Source: Zymoseptoria tritici IPO323 (lineage: Eukaryota > Ascomycota > Dothideomycetes > Mycosphaerellales > Mycosphaerellaceae). From it: 64,000 nt of DNA. Position 1 is the first letter of the stretch. The number at the start of each line of letters is the position of its first letter. The position numbers were made by a program, and so were the translations under genes. Shown one piece after another: positions 30,471 through 40,749 of this stretch. The DNA is taken from positions 1,612,001 to 1,676,000 of the forward strand of contig NC_018215.1 in assembly GCF_000219625.1 (NCBI RefSeq), in the 5' to 3' direction. The notes under the pieces were generated by a model that saw only the letters and a program-made list of their open reading frames with translations, was not told where the DNA came from and did no database searches.

Positions 30471-31364
30471 ATGGCCAAACTCCTCAAGAAGCCTCTGAAG
30501 CTCGCCCTCGTTCAGCTGGCCACCGGATCCGACAAATCCGCCAACCTCGCCCGAGCCCGATCAAAAGTCCTCGAAGCGACCTCCAATGGCGCTAACATTG
30601 TCGTTCTCCCCGAATGCTTCAACTCGCCATACGGCACCAAATACTTTCCCAAATACGCCGAGACTCTCCTCCCTTCCCCTCCCACTCGCGAACAATCACC
30701 CTCCTTCCATGCCCTCTCCGAACTCGCCAAGGAATCCAAAGCCTATCTCGTGGGAGGCAGCATCCCCGAGTACTGGGAAGAGACGAAGAAGCACTACAAT
30801 ACCTCCCTCATCTTCGATCCGAACGGCAAGCTCCTCGCTACACATCGCAAAGTGCACCTCTTCGACATCGACATCCCCGGCAAGATCTCGTTCCACGAAA
30901 GTGAGGTCCTTTCACCTGGAAACAAAGTCACCATGGTCGACCTTCCCGAATATGGCAAGATAGCAGTCGCAATCTGCTATGACATTCGCTTTCCCGAGCT
31001 CGCGACAATCCCGGCAAGAAAGGGAGCCTTTCTCCTCCTGTACCCTGGAGCGTTCAACCTGACGACGGGTGAGATGCACTGGGAGCTGCAGGGCCGGGCG
31101 AGGGCAATGGACAATCAGATCTACGTCGGACTGTGTAGTCCAGCGAGAGATATGGAGGCGGATTACAATGCGTGGGGACACTCGTTGGTGGTCAATCCCA
31201 ATGCTTCTGTGCAGAGCCAGGCGGATGAGAAGGAGGGGATTGTGTATGCCGATCTGGATAATGAGACTTTGGTGGAGAGTCGGAAGGGGATCCCGATTGA
31301 GACACAGAGACGGTTTGATGTCTACCCGGATGTCAGTGCTGGTAACGTGCGGTATGAGGAGTAG
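30471..31364 (+). CDS. nitrilase-superfamily omega-amidase (Nit3/NIT2 type)
   Basis: Hydrolase of the carbon-nitrogen hydrolase family, predicted to convert alpha-ketoglutaramate or alpha-ketosuccinamate to the keto acid and ammonia. Single exon, 297 aa, the usual length. The catalytic Glu-Lys-Cys triad is visible as E48 (LPECFNSPYG), K127 (HRKVHLFD) and C169 (AICYDIRFPE). The sequence IPGKISFHES after the Lys is typical of the Nit2 branch. The start ATG is followed at once by the conserved first strand LKLALVQLATG, so no targeting peptide is included. Confidence 0.95.
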   Translation: MAKLLKKPLKLALVQLATGSDKSANLARARSKVLEATSNGANIVVLPECFNSPYGTKYFPKYAETLLPSPPTREQSPSFHALSELAKESKAYLVGGSIPEYWEETKKHYNTSLIFDPNGKLLATHRKVHLFDIDIPGKISFHESEVLSPGNKVTMVDLPEYGKIAVAICYDIRFPELATIPARKGAFLLLYPGAFNLTTGEMHWELQGRARAMDNQIYVGLCSPARDMEADYNAWGHSLVVNPNASVQSQADEKEGIVYADLDNETLVESRKGIPIETQRRFDVYPDVSAGNVRYEE

Positions 31365-32090
31365 GAGGGAGGGTGTACAGTGATGAAGAAACGAGAGTCG
31401 AGTGAGCCATACAGTGAGCTGTTCGACTGCTTGCACAATGACAGCTGCTTGCACAATGACAGTAAGCATGCCATCTTTCTTTTTCCAATATTCCGCTCTG
31501 GCACCGCCGAATCAAAAAGAAAATGTCCAGAAGAAATGGCAAAAGAAAACCCCGGGCTATAATGCCAGTGGGGACAACCGAACCAGATGCTACTCACCTC
31601 CCGAGGGAGGCTGGTTTGGATTTGTTTCGAAGACGGCGGGTTACTATGAACGATCCATCGTCCCGCTATAGCCATTCGGCCAATCGTCGCGAGTTCTGAA
31701 CCGCCGAATTCTTGAGAACGGATCGAAATGAACGGTAATTAAAGGTTGGTGGGTGAGGTCGATTGGTGCAGTGGCGGAGCGCGGATGGGCAAATTGCAAA
31801 CGGCGGAGCGGTGACTTCCCTTTCCACGCATTCGGGTCGCGAAGGGCATATCGGTCTTGCCTGGAGGGAAGCCGAAGCACTTTCTACCAACCTCACCTCA
31901 CTCATCTCAACATCAACCTCGCTTAACGACTATCCCTCAACCTTCTGGCTGTGCCATCTCATCCCTCGAGCAAAGCAGGTCGCTGGTCGTCCACTTTGCT
32001 GAATTACCCTCGTTCTTCTTCATACCTTTGAAACACGCGGTTTCCCAATAAGACACCTGTTTCTGTTCGAATCGTCCCGAAAGTGATGAG
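31365..32090. other. intergenic with an 18-bp tandem duplication
   Basis: 3' flank of the amidase gene and promoter of the MFS gene. Apart from the short duplication listed separately, nothing is recognised. Confidence 0.5.
31427..31462. repeat. perfect 18-bp tandem duplication
   Basis: ctgcttgcacaatgacag occurs twice head to tail (31427-31444 and 31445-31462) with no mismatch, just after the amidase stop codon. It looks like a recent slippage event. Confidence 0.95.
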
Positions 32091-35000
32091 ATGGCGAACT
32101 CACCAGCTCTGATGGTGCTAGAGACACCAAGAGATCGGAGTCCGAAACAAGACCTAGGCGGAAACAATACCCATCGCAATGAGGTCGCAACAAAGGACAG
32201 CCCGGATGAGTCCAAGGCTGCGACGCCGACACCCATTCCACTTCCGAAAGCCACATCAACAGTACCACAATCATCCACTGTCGTTGTCAGAAAGAAGCTA
32301 CCATGGCTCGAGTCTCGACCTGCGAATCGCTCTCCTTTAGCGGAGTCGGCCGTCCAGAATATACCCGCCGAAAGCCCTGCACTGGCCACGAAAGAGAAGT
32401 CGGACACCAAATCATACATACCAACCCCCAACAACGATCTTTCCCTTCGCGCGATCGGATCTACGCCATCTTTGCGGCAGAAGGCAAGCGTAGCAGACTC
32501 CGTGGCCTACTCGCAGAGCTCCCAGCTGCCTTCCGGTCTGAGATACTCCCTCGTTGCCAGGAGTCAGCCGAAGATTGTCGAAGCCGCACCTGCGAAGAGC
32601 GTCTACGCTTCATCTGAGTACAGCGCCACGGAGGCGAGTGACAGTGGCCATGGCTTCTCGCAGTCGTGGGTAGCACCATCGCCCGATGACTCCCAGGGCG
32701 AGACAGCTTTCTCGACTACAAACGGCAGAGGCGCGACAAGACCAAAGCCAGACCCGAATTCGTATCGCCAGACGGACGGTGACGGGCCACTCGATCGAGG
32801 GCATATACACTGCAGATCATGCGATGTGGATATAGAGACCGCTCCACCAGCAATGACGCATCAGGACAAGCATCATCGACATCCACTATCCAAGCCACGA
32901 CGGGAATCGACTCTACATATCCTTCCGTTACATCTCATGTCACGTTCAAGTTCATCAAACCAGGACGAATCGCCAACGACTCCATTGCCGCCGCCACAGG
33001 CTCACGTCAGTCGCGCCACTCACAAACCTGCTCCGTCGGGGCCTCTGAATCGCGCTGTGACAGGCCTCGAAAACTTGATGGAAGAAGCCATCGGTGTCGC
33101 CAGAGATGCCGCGAAGACCGGACGCCATGAAGAAGTCGCCACGGTGTTGAATGAAGCTACTCTAGCGTTGAGGAAAGCGAGTACCGTACGTGGTCACATG
33201 GTACACCCGCGGAGACCATCACTTTCTGGTTCGGACCGCTCATCGGATGGAGATTATCACGAACACGAATCTGACCTGTCCTCGAGGAACAGCCGAGATG
33301 CATCCGCTGAGACGTTCCCGACGGTCTTCACCAAGAACAGTCTGCAGCCACTTGTTGCTCCATCTGGGAAGCAGACCGTGGCCTTGGTGCAAGAGCCACC
33401 GAAACGTCGCTCCAAGTCCTCTGGAGACAATTCCATCTGCCCAACACCTCCCAGGTTGTATCAAACTGCTTCTGCCGATTCCATTGTCCGAGACTTTGCA
33501 TATGGCAAGAAGAGGAAGTCATCAAGAAGCTACTCTGCTCAACGTGCGGCAATGATCGCCTACGGTGCAGCAGCGGCGTACTACCACGACCATGGACAGT
33601 CCGTCAAGTACCAGCCAGGAATCCGCAAGAGCATTGTTTCGTCAACCCCGATTCAGAGCATAGCACCAGGCCAATATCAGCGAGTACATCGGGCTCATAA
33701 ACAGCATCGTAGATCGACAGGTGATGTTGACGAAGTGAGTGATGCTCGCCTGTGCTCGACAGCAAGACCTTTACGACGAGTCAAAGGTGTGGTACCCGAC
33801 AGCATTGGGACCACTGGCCCCGATCCTAGCATCGCACAGTCCGTGCAGCCGGAAGCTACACCGGATATTCGTCTTCGCGGACTCAAGCGCCGGCGCTCCA
33901 CTCGGCGGCAGTCAGCGGCGATGTTAGAGCCGGCCTACTTCCCTTCTAGCAGTGACCATACTGCAATGAGAAGCGTAAGCCCAGGAGCTGCTGCGGAACC
34001 GCGCCCAGGCTCGCCAGTCAATGTTCTCCAAGACGCCGTGGTCCCGCCGATTGAGTCTCATCCTCCACTGTTGACAACGAAGAATCTGAGCCTGAGACAT
34101 CCGCGGAGGAATCATCTCAGCCTGAAAGAGGAGCAAGGCTTCAGTCTAGGGAGGTATCACAAACGTCAACCCATTGCGAGAGAATGGAACTTGCATCGCA
34201 AGCGTTTAACGGCGGCGATTGCTTGCCTCAACACCATTTTCATTGGTCTCATTGCTGGCATCTATGTAAGTCTAAGCCGAACTTCGTCACGATCTTCTTC
34301 GTCTAACATCTTCACAGGCCGGCGAAGTTCCCGGCATACAGTACCAACTCGCCGATGAAAAGCACTGGGTTATATTCGGTAATATGCTCTTTTTCGCCGG
34401 CCTCGGACTCACAACCCTCGTCTTCTGGCCGCTCCCTCTCCTTCACGGCCGCAAACCCTATACACTACTCGCATTTGGCATCATGCTTCCTCTGCAGATC
34501 CCTCAAGCGATGGCGGTGACGACTGCCCGTGGCCAGAGTCCGCTCTATATGATCGGCCTCCTCCTTCCTCGTGCGCTGACTGGACTTGCTCTCGGCTTCG
34601 CCAACATCAACTTCCTTCCCACTCTCTTCGACCTTTACGGCGCCTCTCTCATGTCCGAACGTCCACATCAAGAATTCGTCGACGGCGATGATGTTCGTCG
34701 ACAAGGTGGTGGTATTGGCGTCTGGCTGGGCATCTGGACGTTTTGCTTCAGCAGTTCGCTCTCGATCGGGTTCTGTGTTGGCGCCTGCATCATTTCCGGT
34801 CTCGATCCCAGCTGGGGATTTTGGATCATCGCCATTTTGCTGGCCTTCTTCTTGCTAGTCAATGTGCTCGCGCCAGAGACGAGACGCGCGCCATATCGAA
34901 GGAGTATCGCGCATGTATTCGACAAGGAGAATCCGGATCAGATGAAGAGAAGAGTCGCAAGAGGTGAAGTGAAGCTGCACATCTATATGGATGGACCCAA

Positions 35001-36048
35001 GTGGTGGTGGGAAGAAGTTGGGGCAGGGCTAGTTCTGACCAAGAGAATGGTACTGCAGCCGGGATTCTTCGTGTTGATGTCGTATTTGGGATGGATCAAG
35101 GCACAGTTGACATTGGTCATACTTGTAAGTTGAGATCCCACAATTCTTATGGACTACTTGCTGACACTGCTGCAGCTCCTCGGCGCCCTCCTCTCCCGCG
35201 ACTATGCCTGGAAATCATCATACGTCGGCCTCGCCGCACTTTCCGTGCCAATCGGAGCCATCCTCGCAATGCCGTTGACCAAAGCCTCCTGGCTCTCTCG
35301 CGACCGCGTAACGCCTCCTCGTACCGACAGTATGACGTTCCAAAGATCATTCAGCTGGTCCTCCCACTTGATTCGTCGGGCTATCTTCTCCCTGCTCCTA
35401 CCTCTTGCTGGTCTTGCCTACTGCTTGACCGCCACTGGTCCGCCATTCAACTGGATCGCTGTCGTGATCTTCGCCGGTCTGGTCGGATTTTTGACGGATC
35501 TGGGCATCGCCGAGTGTGTTGGCCTGATCATGGAGACATTTGATACATGTGACCTGCAACCTGGCGTCAATCAACGACACCGGCTGCAAAGTCTGTCGGA
35601 CAATGTCAAGCGGCGGCGGACGAACTACTCTTCCTTTCCAAGAGTCTGCGCAGGCTTCTTTGCGGCGCAAAGTCTTGGCTTCTTCCTCGCTGCGGGCGCG
35701 ACGGTCGTCTCGGGACGAGTGACGAACTCGTATGGGTCACAGACGGCCATCTCTATCGTCGCAGGAATCTTGCTGGCAGTCACATTGCTATTGCTCATCG
35801 TCGTGTGGCGGTGGAAGCAAGTTCAGGTAATACCCGAGTTCTCCGGATCCGGCGTTGTGCCCGTAGTAGCACAGAATGGCACGCAAACGAGGAAGGACAG
35901 CAAGGCGTGGGACCCGAATGATCCGCAGTGGAAGGCTGTCGTCATTGGCAACCCTTCGGGCAAGATGCGAAGGATGAACATCTTGGAGTTGGGGAGTTGG
36001 TCGCGGTGGACGGAGATTCGAAAGTTGAATAAGCTGGTGAAGGAGTGA
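32091..36048 (+). CDS. MFS transporter with a very long N-terminal cytoplasmic domain
   Basis: Three exons (32091-34265, 34318-35124, 35176-36048) give 1284 aa. The first ~705 residues are hydrophilic, Ser/Pro/Arg-rich and probably disordered and phosphorylated. A short helical stretch (NRAVTGLENLMEEAIGVARDAAKTGRHEEV) stands out within it. The transporter starts at LTAAIACLNTIFIGLIAGIY, and exons 2-3 hold about eleven more hydrophobic segments, giving a 12-helix MFS fold. A loop of ~75 aa after helix 6 carries APETRRAPYRRSIAHVFDKENPDQ, found in fungal polyamine/multidrug-type (DHA1) carriers. Both introns are phase 0 GT-AG. Substrate uncertain; polyamine-type transport is a guess. Confidence 0.85.
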
Positions 36049-36408
36049 TGGCTGGGAAAGGAGGACCTAGTGGTTGACCTGAGTAATAGATATTGACAGT
36101 GTGATATGGAGAGAATGTGAGCGCTGGAAGCTCAATTCTTGGTTGGAGTGTCTGCTTCTCGCGGTCTCAAGTTCTTTGTGACGGCCTTCATATTTGCGCA
36201 GTACATGTCTGTTTGTAACAGGATTCAAGTTATTCATGTCGTCGTCGTACAAGGCAGGCCACCCGGCTTCGGCACACCAACGCTTCGGGCCGTGATCTCC
36301 ACTTCTACGTGAATTAAATGTTTCTTCGATACCTCACAAACATTGCACAAACAGTCCATCGACAGTGAAGAACCCTGCGACGGCAAGAAACCTCACGTCC
36401 CCCGAAAC
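36049..36408. other. intergenic MFS / MYND
   Basis: 3' flank and promoter sequence; no further feature recognised. Confidence 0.5.
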
Positions 36409-37503
36409 ATGCCCGAAGCAAGAATATTACCCTTCTACTCCCTCCGCATCCCCACATATCCAGAACATGCCCTTCATCTCGATGACTCTCCCCTTCAAAT
36501 CATCTCCCATCGCCCTGATCCCGGGGAAATAATAAACTCCGCCACACCACCGGAAGGCTTTACTCCCGCCATCGCCATCGCGACGATTCTCTACAACTGG
36601 CATCCAGATGCATTGCTCGCGTTTCTGGATACGAGGACTTGGGTGACTTTTACCTGGAACTTGAGGTTGGGAGATGGGCGGCAGATTGAAATTGGACGGG
36701 TCAGGGGGAGGGTCATGGTGGGGGAGTTGGATGTGAAGGAGGAGTGGACTTGGGCTACGGCGTGGGATATGACGAAGTCTGGGAAGGAGGAGGACGAGGT
36801 TGATGAGGATGGATGGTTCGAGGGAAAGTGGGTGGTTGATTGTCGGGACTCATTTCTGAATGCAGTATCTGCACAGGGCAAGACTCTAGAGGAAGTGAAT
36901 TCACACGCTCGTCGTGAGCTATGGGACTGGATCCTTGCCTCGCGCTGGGAAACCGGGAAAAAGTTACGCCACGATCTCTTCGTCGAGTCCGCCGCGCTGG
37001 GCGTCGACGCGTGGAGTGATGGACTGCAAATTTCGCCGCATTGGTTATATCGGGCGATGGATCTCGGGCGATGTACGTTTTGTGGGAGGGAGGGAGGTGA
37101 AGGATTGAAAAAGTGTAGAAAGTGTGGGACGGCGACGTATTGTGGAGTGGAGTGTCAGAGGGGGGATTGGAAGGTTCATAAGGGGGTTTGTGGGATGGAG
37201 TTGGAGGAGAGGGGGAAGGGGTTGTTTTATTCGAGGGGGGAGGGAGGGTTGGCGGGTGCGAGGGCGAGGACGCCGGGAGTGGAGGATGGGAAGGAGGAGG
37301 ATGACGAAGATGATGAGGATGACGAGGAGGAGGATGACGAGGAGGAGGATGACGAGGAGGACGAAGGTCCCGGTTGGGTGATCGAGGGCGGATCAAGGTC
37401 TGTTGCAGAGTTGAGGAAAATGCCGGCGAAGTTGTCCGAAAAAGAAGTCAAGGAGACGGTGGACATGATGGAGCAGATGATGCGAGAAGCGTCGCGACGA
37501 TGA
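36409..37503 (+). CDS. MYND zinc-finger protein with acidic tail
   Basis: Single exon, 364 aa. The MYND finger lies at about residues 223-262 with the Cys/His ligands CTFCG, CRKCG, YCGVECQ and HKGVC; such fingers bind proline-containing partner peptides. The preceding ~200 aa are a globular domain I do not recognise, with many Trp. After the finger comes an Asp/Glu-only stretch (DNA 37297-37372), then a helical C-terminus (SEKEVKETVDMMEQMMREASRR). No SET domain is present, so it is not an SMYD methyltransferase. A second, unrelated MYND gene lies 16 kb downstream. Confidence 0.85.
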   Translation: MPEARILPFYSLRIPTYPEHALHLDDSPLQIISHRPDPGEIINSATPPEGFTPAIAIATILYNWHPDALLAFLDTRTWVTFTWNLRLGDGRQIEIGRVRGRVMVGELDVKEEWTWATAWDMTKSGKEEDEVDEDGWFEGKWVVDCRDSFLNAVSAQGKTLEEVNSHARRELWDWILASRWETGKKLRHDLFVESAALGVDAWSDGLQISPHWLYRAMDLGRCTFCGREGGEGLKKCRKCGTATYCGVECQRGDWKVHKGVCGMELEERGKGLFYSRGEGGLAGARARTPGVEDGKEEDDEDDEDDEEEDDEEEDDEEDEGPGWVIEGGSRSVAELRKMPAKLSEKEVKETVDMMEQMMREASRR

Positions 37504-37714
37504 GCTCGAGATGTTGTTGGAAGTCCGCTGGACCGGGAGTTGCTTGGTCTTAAGGCGGACGCATACATCCTGCACTGGGTGGTCTTGGTCCCCGTTGACC
37601 ACGAAAAGAGCTGCGATGCTTCGATTCGTTGATCCATTACCTCAATCCTTCAATTTCGTGGTCCTTTATTAATCATCCTTCAATCCGTCATTCCACAATG
37701 TGGATATCCTCCCT

Positions 37715-38767
37715 TCAAGCATACTTCGAAGTCTCCCTCTCACACCACTCATAAAACTTGCTCGCATTCCCACCCTCCACATCAATCTCCCTCTGCACAT
37801 CTTTCCTCACACCTGCCAACCTACCCCAAGGAACCACATAACAGCCATTCTTCTCCTTCGTCAACTCGGGACTCCATCCACAAAACAATTCCGTGTACGC
37901 GCCATAGACGGCGGGATACAGCACCGTCTTACCCATCACCCACATCGCCGCGCTGTGCTGGTGTCGTCCCAGCTCGGTCTTCAGATTGCCCGGGTTGAAC
38001 GCCACGTGCAGCACGCCGCCCTTGCCGTCTGCGGGAATGGGATTGCGTTTGGCGAACTGTGCAGCGAGAAAGTAGTTCCCGGCCTTGCTCTCTCCGTAAA
38101 GAGTTTGGATGGACTTCTTGCCGACTTCGTGATTTCCCTCGGCGGTCATGGTCACGCCTCCCTTGGGCGAGAAGGCGTCGACGGCGAGAGAACCGGCCCA
38201 GGCGACGCGGACGGAGGCGGGTGGAGAGGATTCGGCCGTCTTCGTGAGGAGAGGGTGGAGGAGCTTGGTCAGGAGGTGATGTCCGAGGCAGTTGGTGCCT
38301 ACTTGAAGGTCATATTTTTGGGTGGTTAGAGAGCCTGCTGGTGGCGTCATTACGCCGGCGTTGTTGATCAACCTTGTTGACGGAGGTGTCAGCGGTGGTG
38401 GTAGCGCGAAGGACTGCATGTCGTCTTACACATCGAGTCGCTCTTCTTTGGCGAGGAATCCCTCAACACTAGGTTTGATGCTGGTCAAGTCCGCCAGGTC
38501 AATCTTCAAGAATTCCAGTCTTCCCTTGCTGCTCGGCACAATCTGCTTGATCTCAGAAATGGCTTTCTCTCCCTTGTCGGCACTTCTTCCAGCGACGTAG
38601 ACGACTCCATTGGCGTTGTAGAGAATGCGAGACAATTCGTAGCCCACGCCAGCGTAGCCGCCTGTGACGATGAAGACCCGGCCGGACTGGTCCGGAAGGT
38701 TGGCCTCGGTGAGTGTTGGCTTGGGGATGAACATGCCCTGGTTCCAGAAGCTGGCGAGCGCGGCCAT
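37715..38767 (-). CDS. short-chain dehydrogenase/reductase
   Basis: NAD(P)-dependent oxidoreductase with a classical SDR fold. Two exons in transcription order (38767-38430, 38372-37715) give 331 aa. The cofactor loop TGGYAGVG is at residues 35-42, NNAG at ~116-119 and the catalytic YGESK at 205-209, with Ser in WAGSLAV upstream. The fold resembles retinol-dehydrogenase- or WW-oxidoreductase-like fungal SDRs; substrate unknown. The intron has a GTAAGA donor and a GCTGAC branch site, but the join that gives LDVLINNAG requires an AAG rather than CAG/TAG acceptor. Confidence 0.92.
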
Positions 38768-39339
38768 TGTGGTGGATTGCAGGAGTATTTATCGAGAGTG
38801 GTTGAAGTTATGTATCACGACGCTATTGAGAAGAGTCGCAACGGTGTCGCGAAGAAGGTGTAATAAGATGAAGGCGGTCGAAAGATGCGCAACCTGGAAG
38901 TTATGATGACGCCAGCCTGGATGTCGATCGTACCCCTGCCCTGGATCATGCGTGACGGAGATAAGATCCCACTAAGTCCAACGATTTTATGCACGAGATG
39001 CTATCGTCGAGGCGGTAGATGTGTTGCGACGACGACTTGCCAGAACTGGGCGGGAGACATTCCCACGTTGTATAGACACTCAGCAGTCGGGCCTCGTGAC
39101 TATGCAGGCGAAGGACTACGCTTGAACGTAGCAGCTAAACCCTCGGCGAGATGAGTCTCTCCGTCGGAACCGCATCCATCCGTGCCGTCGATGGGTTGCC
39201 GACCTTCGTCGCTGATACATGCTCCTCAACAGAGGCATATGTCATGCCAATGTCATGGCAATTCAAGGCCGAGCAAGCACATGTTCGTGAGGTTTCTGAA
39301 CGACCCGCGGTCCGATCTCGAGCCATAGTCCTCATCCGT
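38768..39339. other. intergenic; SDR promoter and zinc-knuckle 3' flank
   Basis: No coding signal recognised. Confidence 0.5.
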
Positions 39340-40137
39340 TCAAAAGTCCGCAAAATCATCAAACATCGCCCTCTGCCAGTTCCTCGCCGGCGGGACCTCT
39401 TCCTCTTCCTGCGCCTCCTCCTTCTCAACCATCTCCCTTCTCTTCCACGTACCCGGCACATCCCGCCCCGCCCTGTCTTTCTCGGAACACTGATCACCCC
39501 AATGCTCATCGCTTGCACAGTAAACACAACTCCTAATCCCTGCATCCACCTCCCGCTTCTCCCCAACCTGCATCCTCTCTCTCGCCACTTTTGGCGGCAC
39601 GGTACACCACAATCCACCACACTCCTCCTCCACGTGTCCCAGCTCTCCGCAGACATCACATTCGTCGCCTCCCGTCAATCCCGGTCTCGCTCGCGCTCCT
39701 GTACAGTCCGGCTCATCGTGGCCGCGCTTTCGGCATCTCCGGCATTTTCTCCAAGCCGGGCAGGCGAAGGCGTCGTGTCGTGGTTTTCGCTCTCCGCAGT
39801 GTGGGCAGACCAGCGAGGGACAGAAGTCCGCTTGGTGGCCCGGCTGAGCGCATGAGACGCAGAGGTGATCGGAGAGAACTCGTCTTGACTTCGCTGCATC
39901 GGCTAAAGGTGACGGTGACGGTGAGGGTGAGGGAGTGGAGGGTCTTCGCAGCGGCGGAGCAGGACGGGTGATGAAATCGATTAGAGGATTTTTGTTCTTT
40001 GGAACAGAGGCCGAGGAAGCAGAAGACGAAGAGGATTGGCGCCTGGGGATGTTAAATTTGACCGGGATGAGTGGCTGTCGTGGGACGTTGTAGTAATCGT
40101 CCCAGTCGACGTCACGGCGTCGCTTGGGTGCGGACAT
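39340..40137 (-). CDS. CCHC zinc-knuckle protein, Air1/Air2-like
   Basis: From the ATG at 40137 this encodes 265 aa. It starts MSAPKRRRDVDWDDYYNVPRQP, followed by a Ser/Pro linker and five knuckle-like motifs: CVSCAQPGHQADFC, CPHCGERKPRHDAFAC, CRRCRKRGHDEPDC, CDVCGELGHVEEEC and CVYCASDEHWGDQC. The arrangement resembles Air1/Air2, RNA-binding subunits of the nuclear TRAMP polyadenylation complex. The frame stays open above this ATG, and an exon-like segment lies just upstream (40286-40356), so the true protein may be longer and have a 5' intron. TRAMP membership is inferred from the knuckle pattern only. Confidence 0.75.
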   Translation of the reverse strand: MSAPKRRRDVDWDDYYNVPRQPLIPVKFNIPRRQSSSSSASSASVPKNKNPLIDFITRPAPPLRRPSTPSPSPSPSPLADAAKSRRVLSDHLCVSCAQPGHQADFCPSLVCPHCGERKPRHDAFACPAWRKCRRCRKRGHDEPDCTGARARPGLTGGDECDVCGELGHVEEECGGLWCTVPPKVARERMQVGEKREVDAGIRSCVYCASDEHWGDQCSEKDRAGRDVPGTWKRREMVEKEEAQEEEEVPPARNWQRAMFDDFADF

Positions 40138-40285
40138 TTTTTCCGGAGATGGCGTGTCGAGAACGTAGTCTTTGCCGGTGCTGGCCAATGCAAGTCCTTC
40201 ACCGCGCCCACCCGGGTATGATCTCTTTCGCAGCAATGATCCAACGAATAAAAGAAGCAGGAAGAGCAGTGCGTGATTTTCTTAC

Positions 40286-40356
40286 CTGGCATGCGTTTCT
40301 GCTCCTCGAGAAAGAGCTGGTGGAAGTGGTCTTCGATGTCATTAAGGGCCGCTCCA
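40286..40356 (-). other. exon-like segment of unknown gene
   Basis: On the minus strand a CTGACGGCTAG acceptor is followed by a segment reading GAALNDIEDHFHQLFLEEQK, ending at a GTAAGA donor. The encoded sequence looks like an amphipathic helix. It may be a 5' exon of the zinc-knuckle gene, but no phase-compatible join with good consensus was found on either side. Confidence 0.35.
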
Positions 40357-40729
40357 CTAGCCGTCAGTGCTGTCGACTAGGATCACTCGGCCTCACACGC
40401 ACCGTACGCCGATGATTCCGTGGCATGAGATGAATCTTGACACGATGTTGTTGGTGTTGCTGGCAAAGGTGGTTGAGCGTGAAGCCGAGTGTCGCGTGTT
40501 GATGCCTTGTTGCCTGATTCTCGTTCACTACCTTGGTTCTAGCGGCCCCCAAAAGCTCGCTGACCTCTCCTTCCTCCTCGTTCGACATTACCGGCACTGC
40601 TGCACCATCAACATCACCATGGAATTCTTCCTTAAGGCACTGGATGAACGTGCAGGCGGTACCCCTACTTCGCTGCGGCATTTTGGATCCCGATGCAGAG
40701 GTCCAGTTCACGATTGACATGCAGCTTGA

Positions 40730-40749
40730 GCGATCGATCGATCGATCGC
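40730..40749. repeat. 20-bp perfect GATC palindrome
   Basis: gcgatcgatcgatcgatcgc is its own reverse complement and is made of overlapping GATC/CGATCG units. It lies in non-coding DNA. Confidence 0.9.

Noticed and set aside
30154..30498. Frame beginning like a mitochondrial presequence upstream of the amidase
   Set aside because: It is out of frame with the amidase; the best GT donor and AG acceptors give a stop or wrong phase, so no targeted isoform could be built.
32060..32085. gttcgaatc resembling a tRNA T-loop
   Set aside because: No acceptor stem, D-arm or anticodon arm around it; no tRNA was found anywhere in the window.
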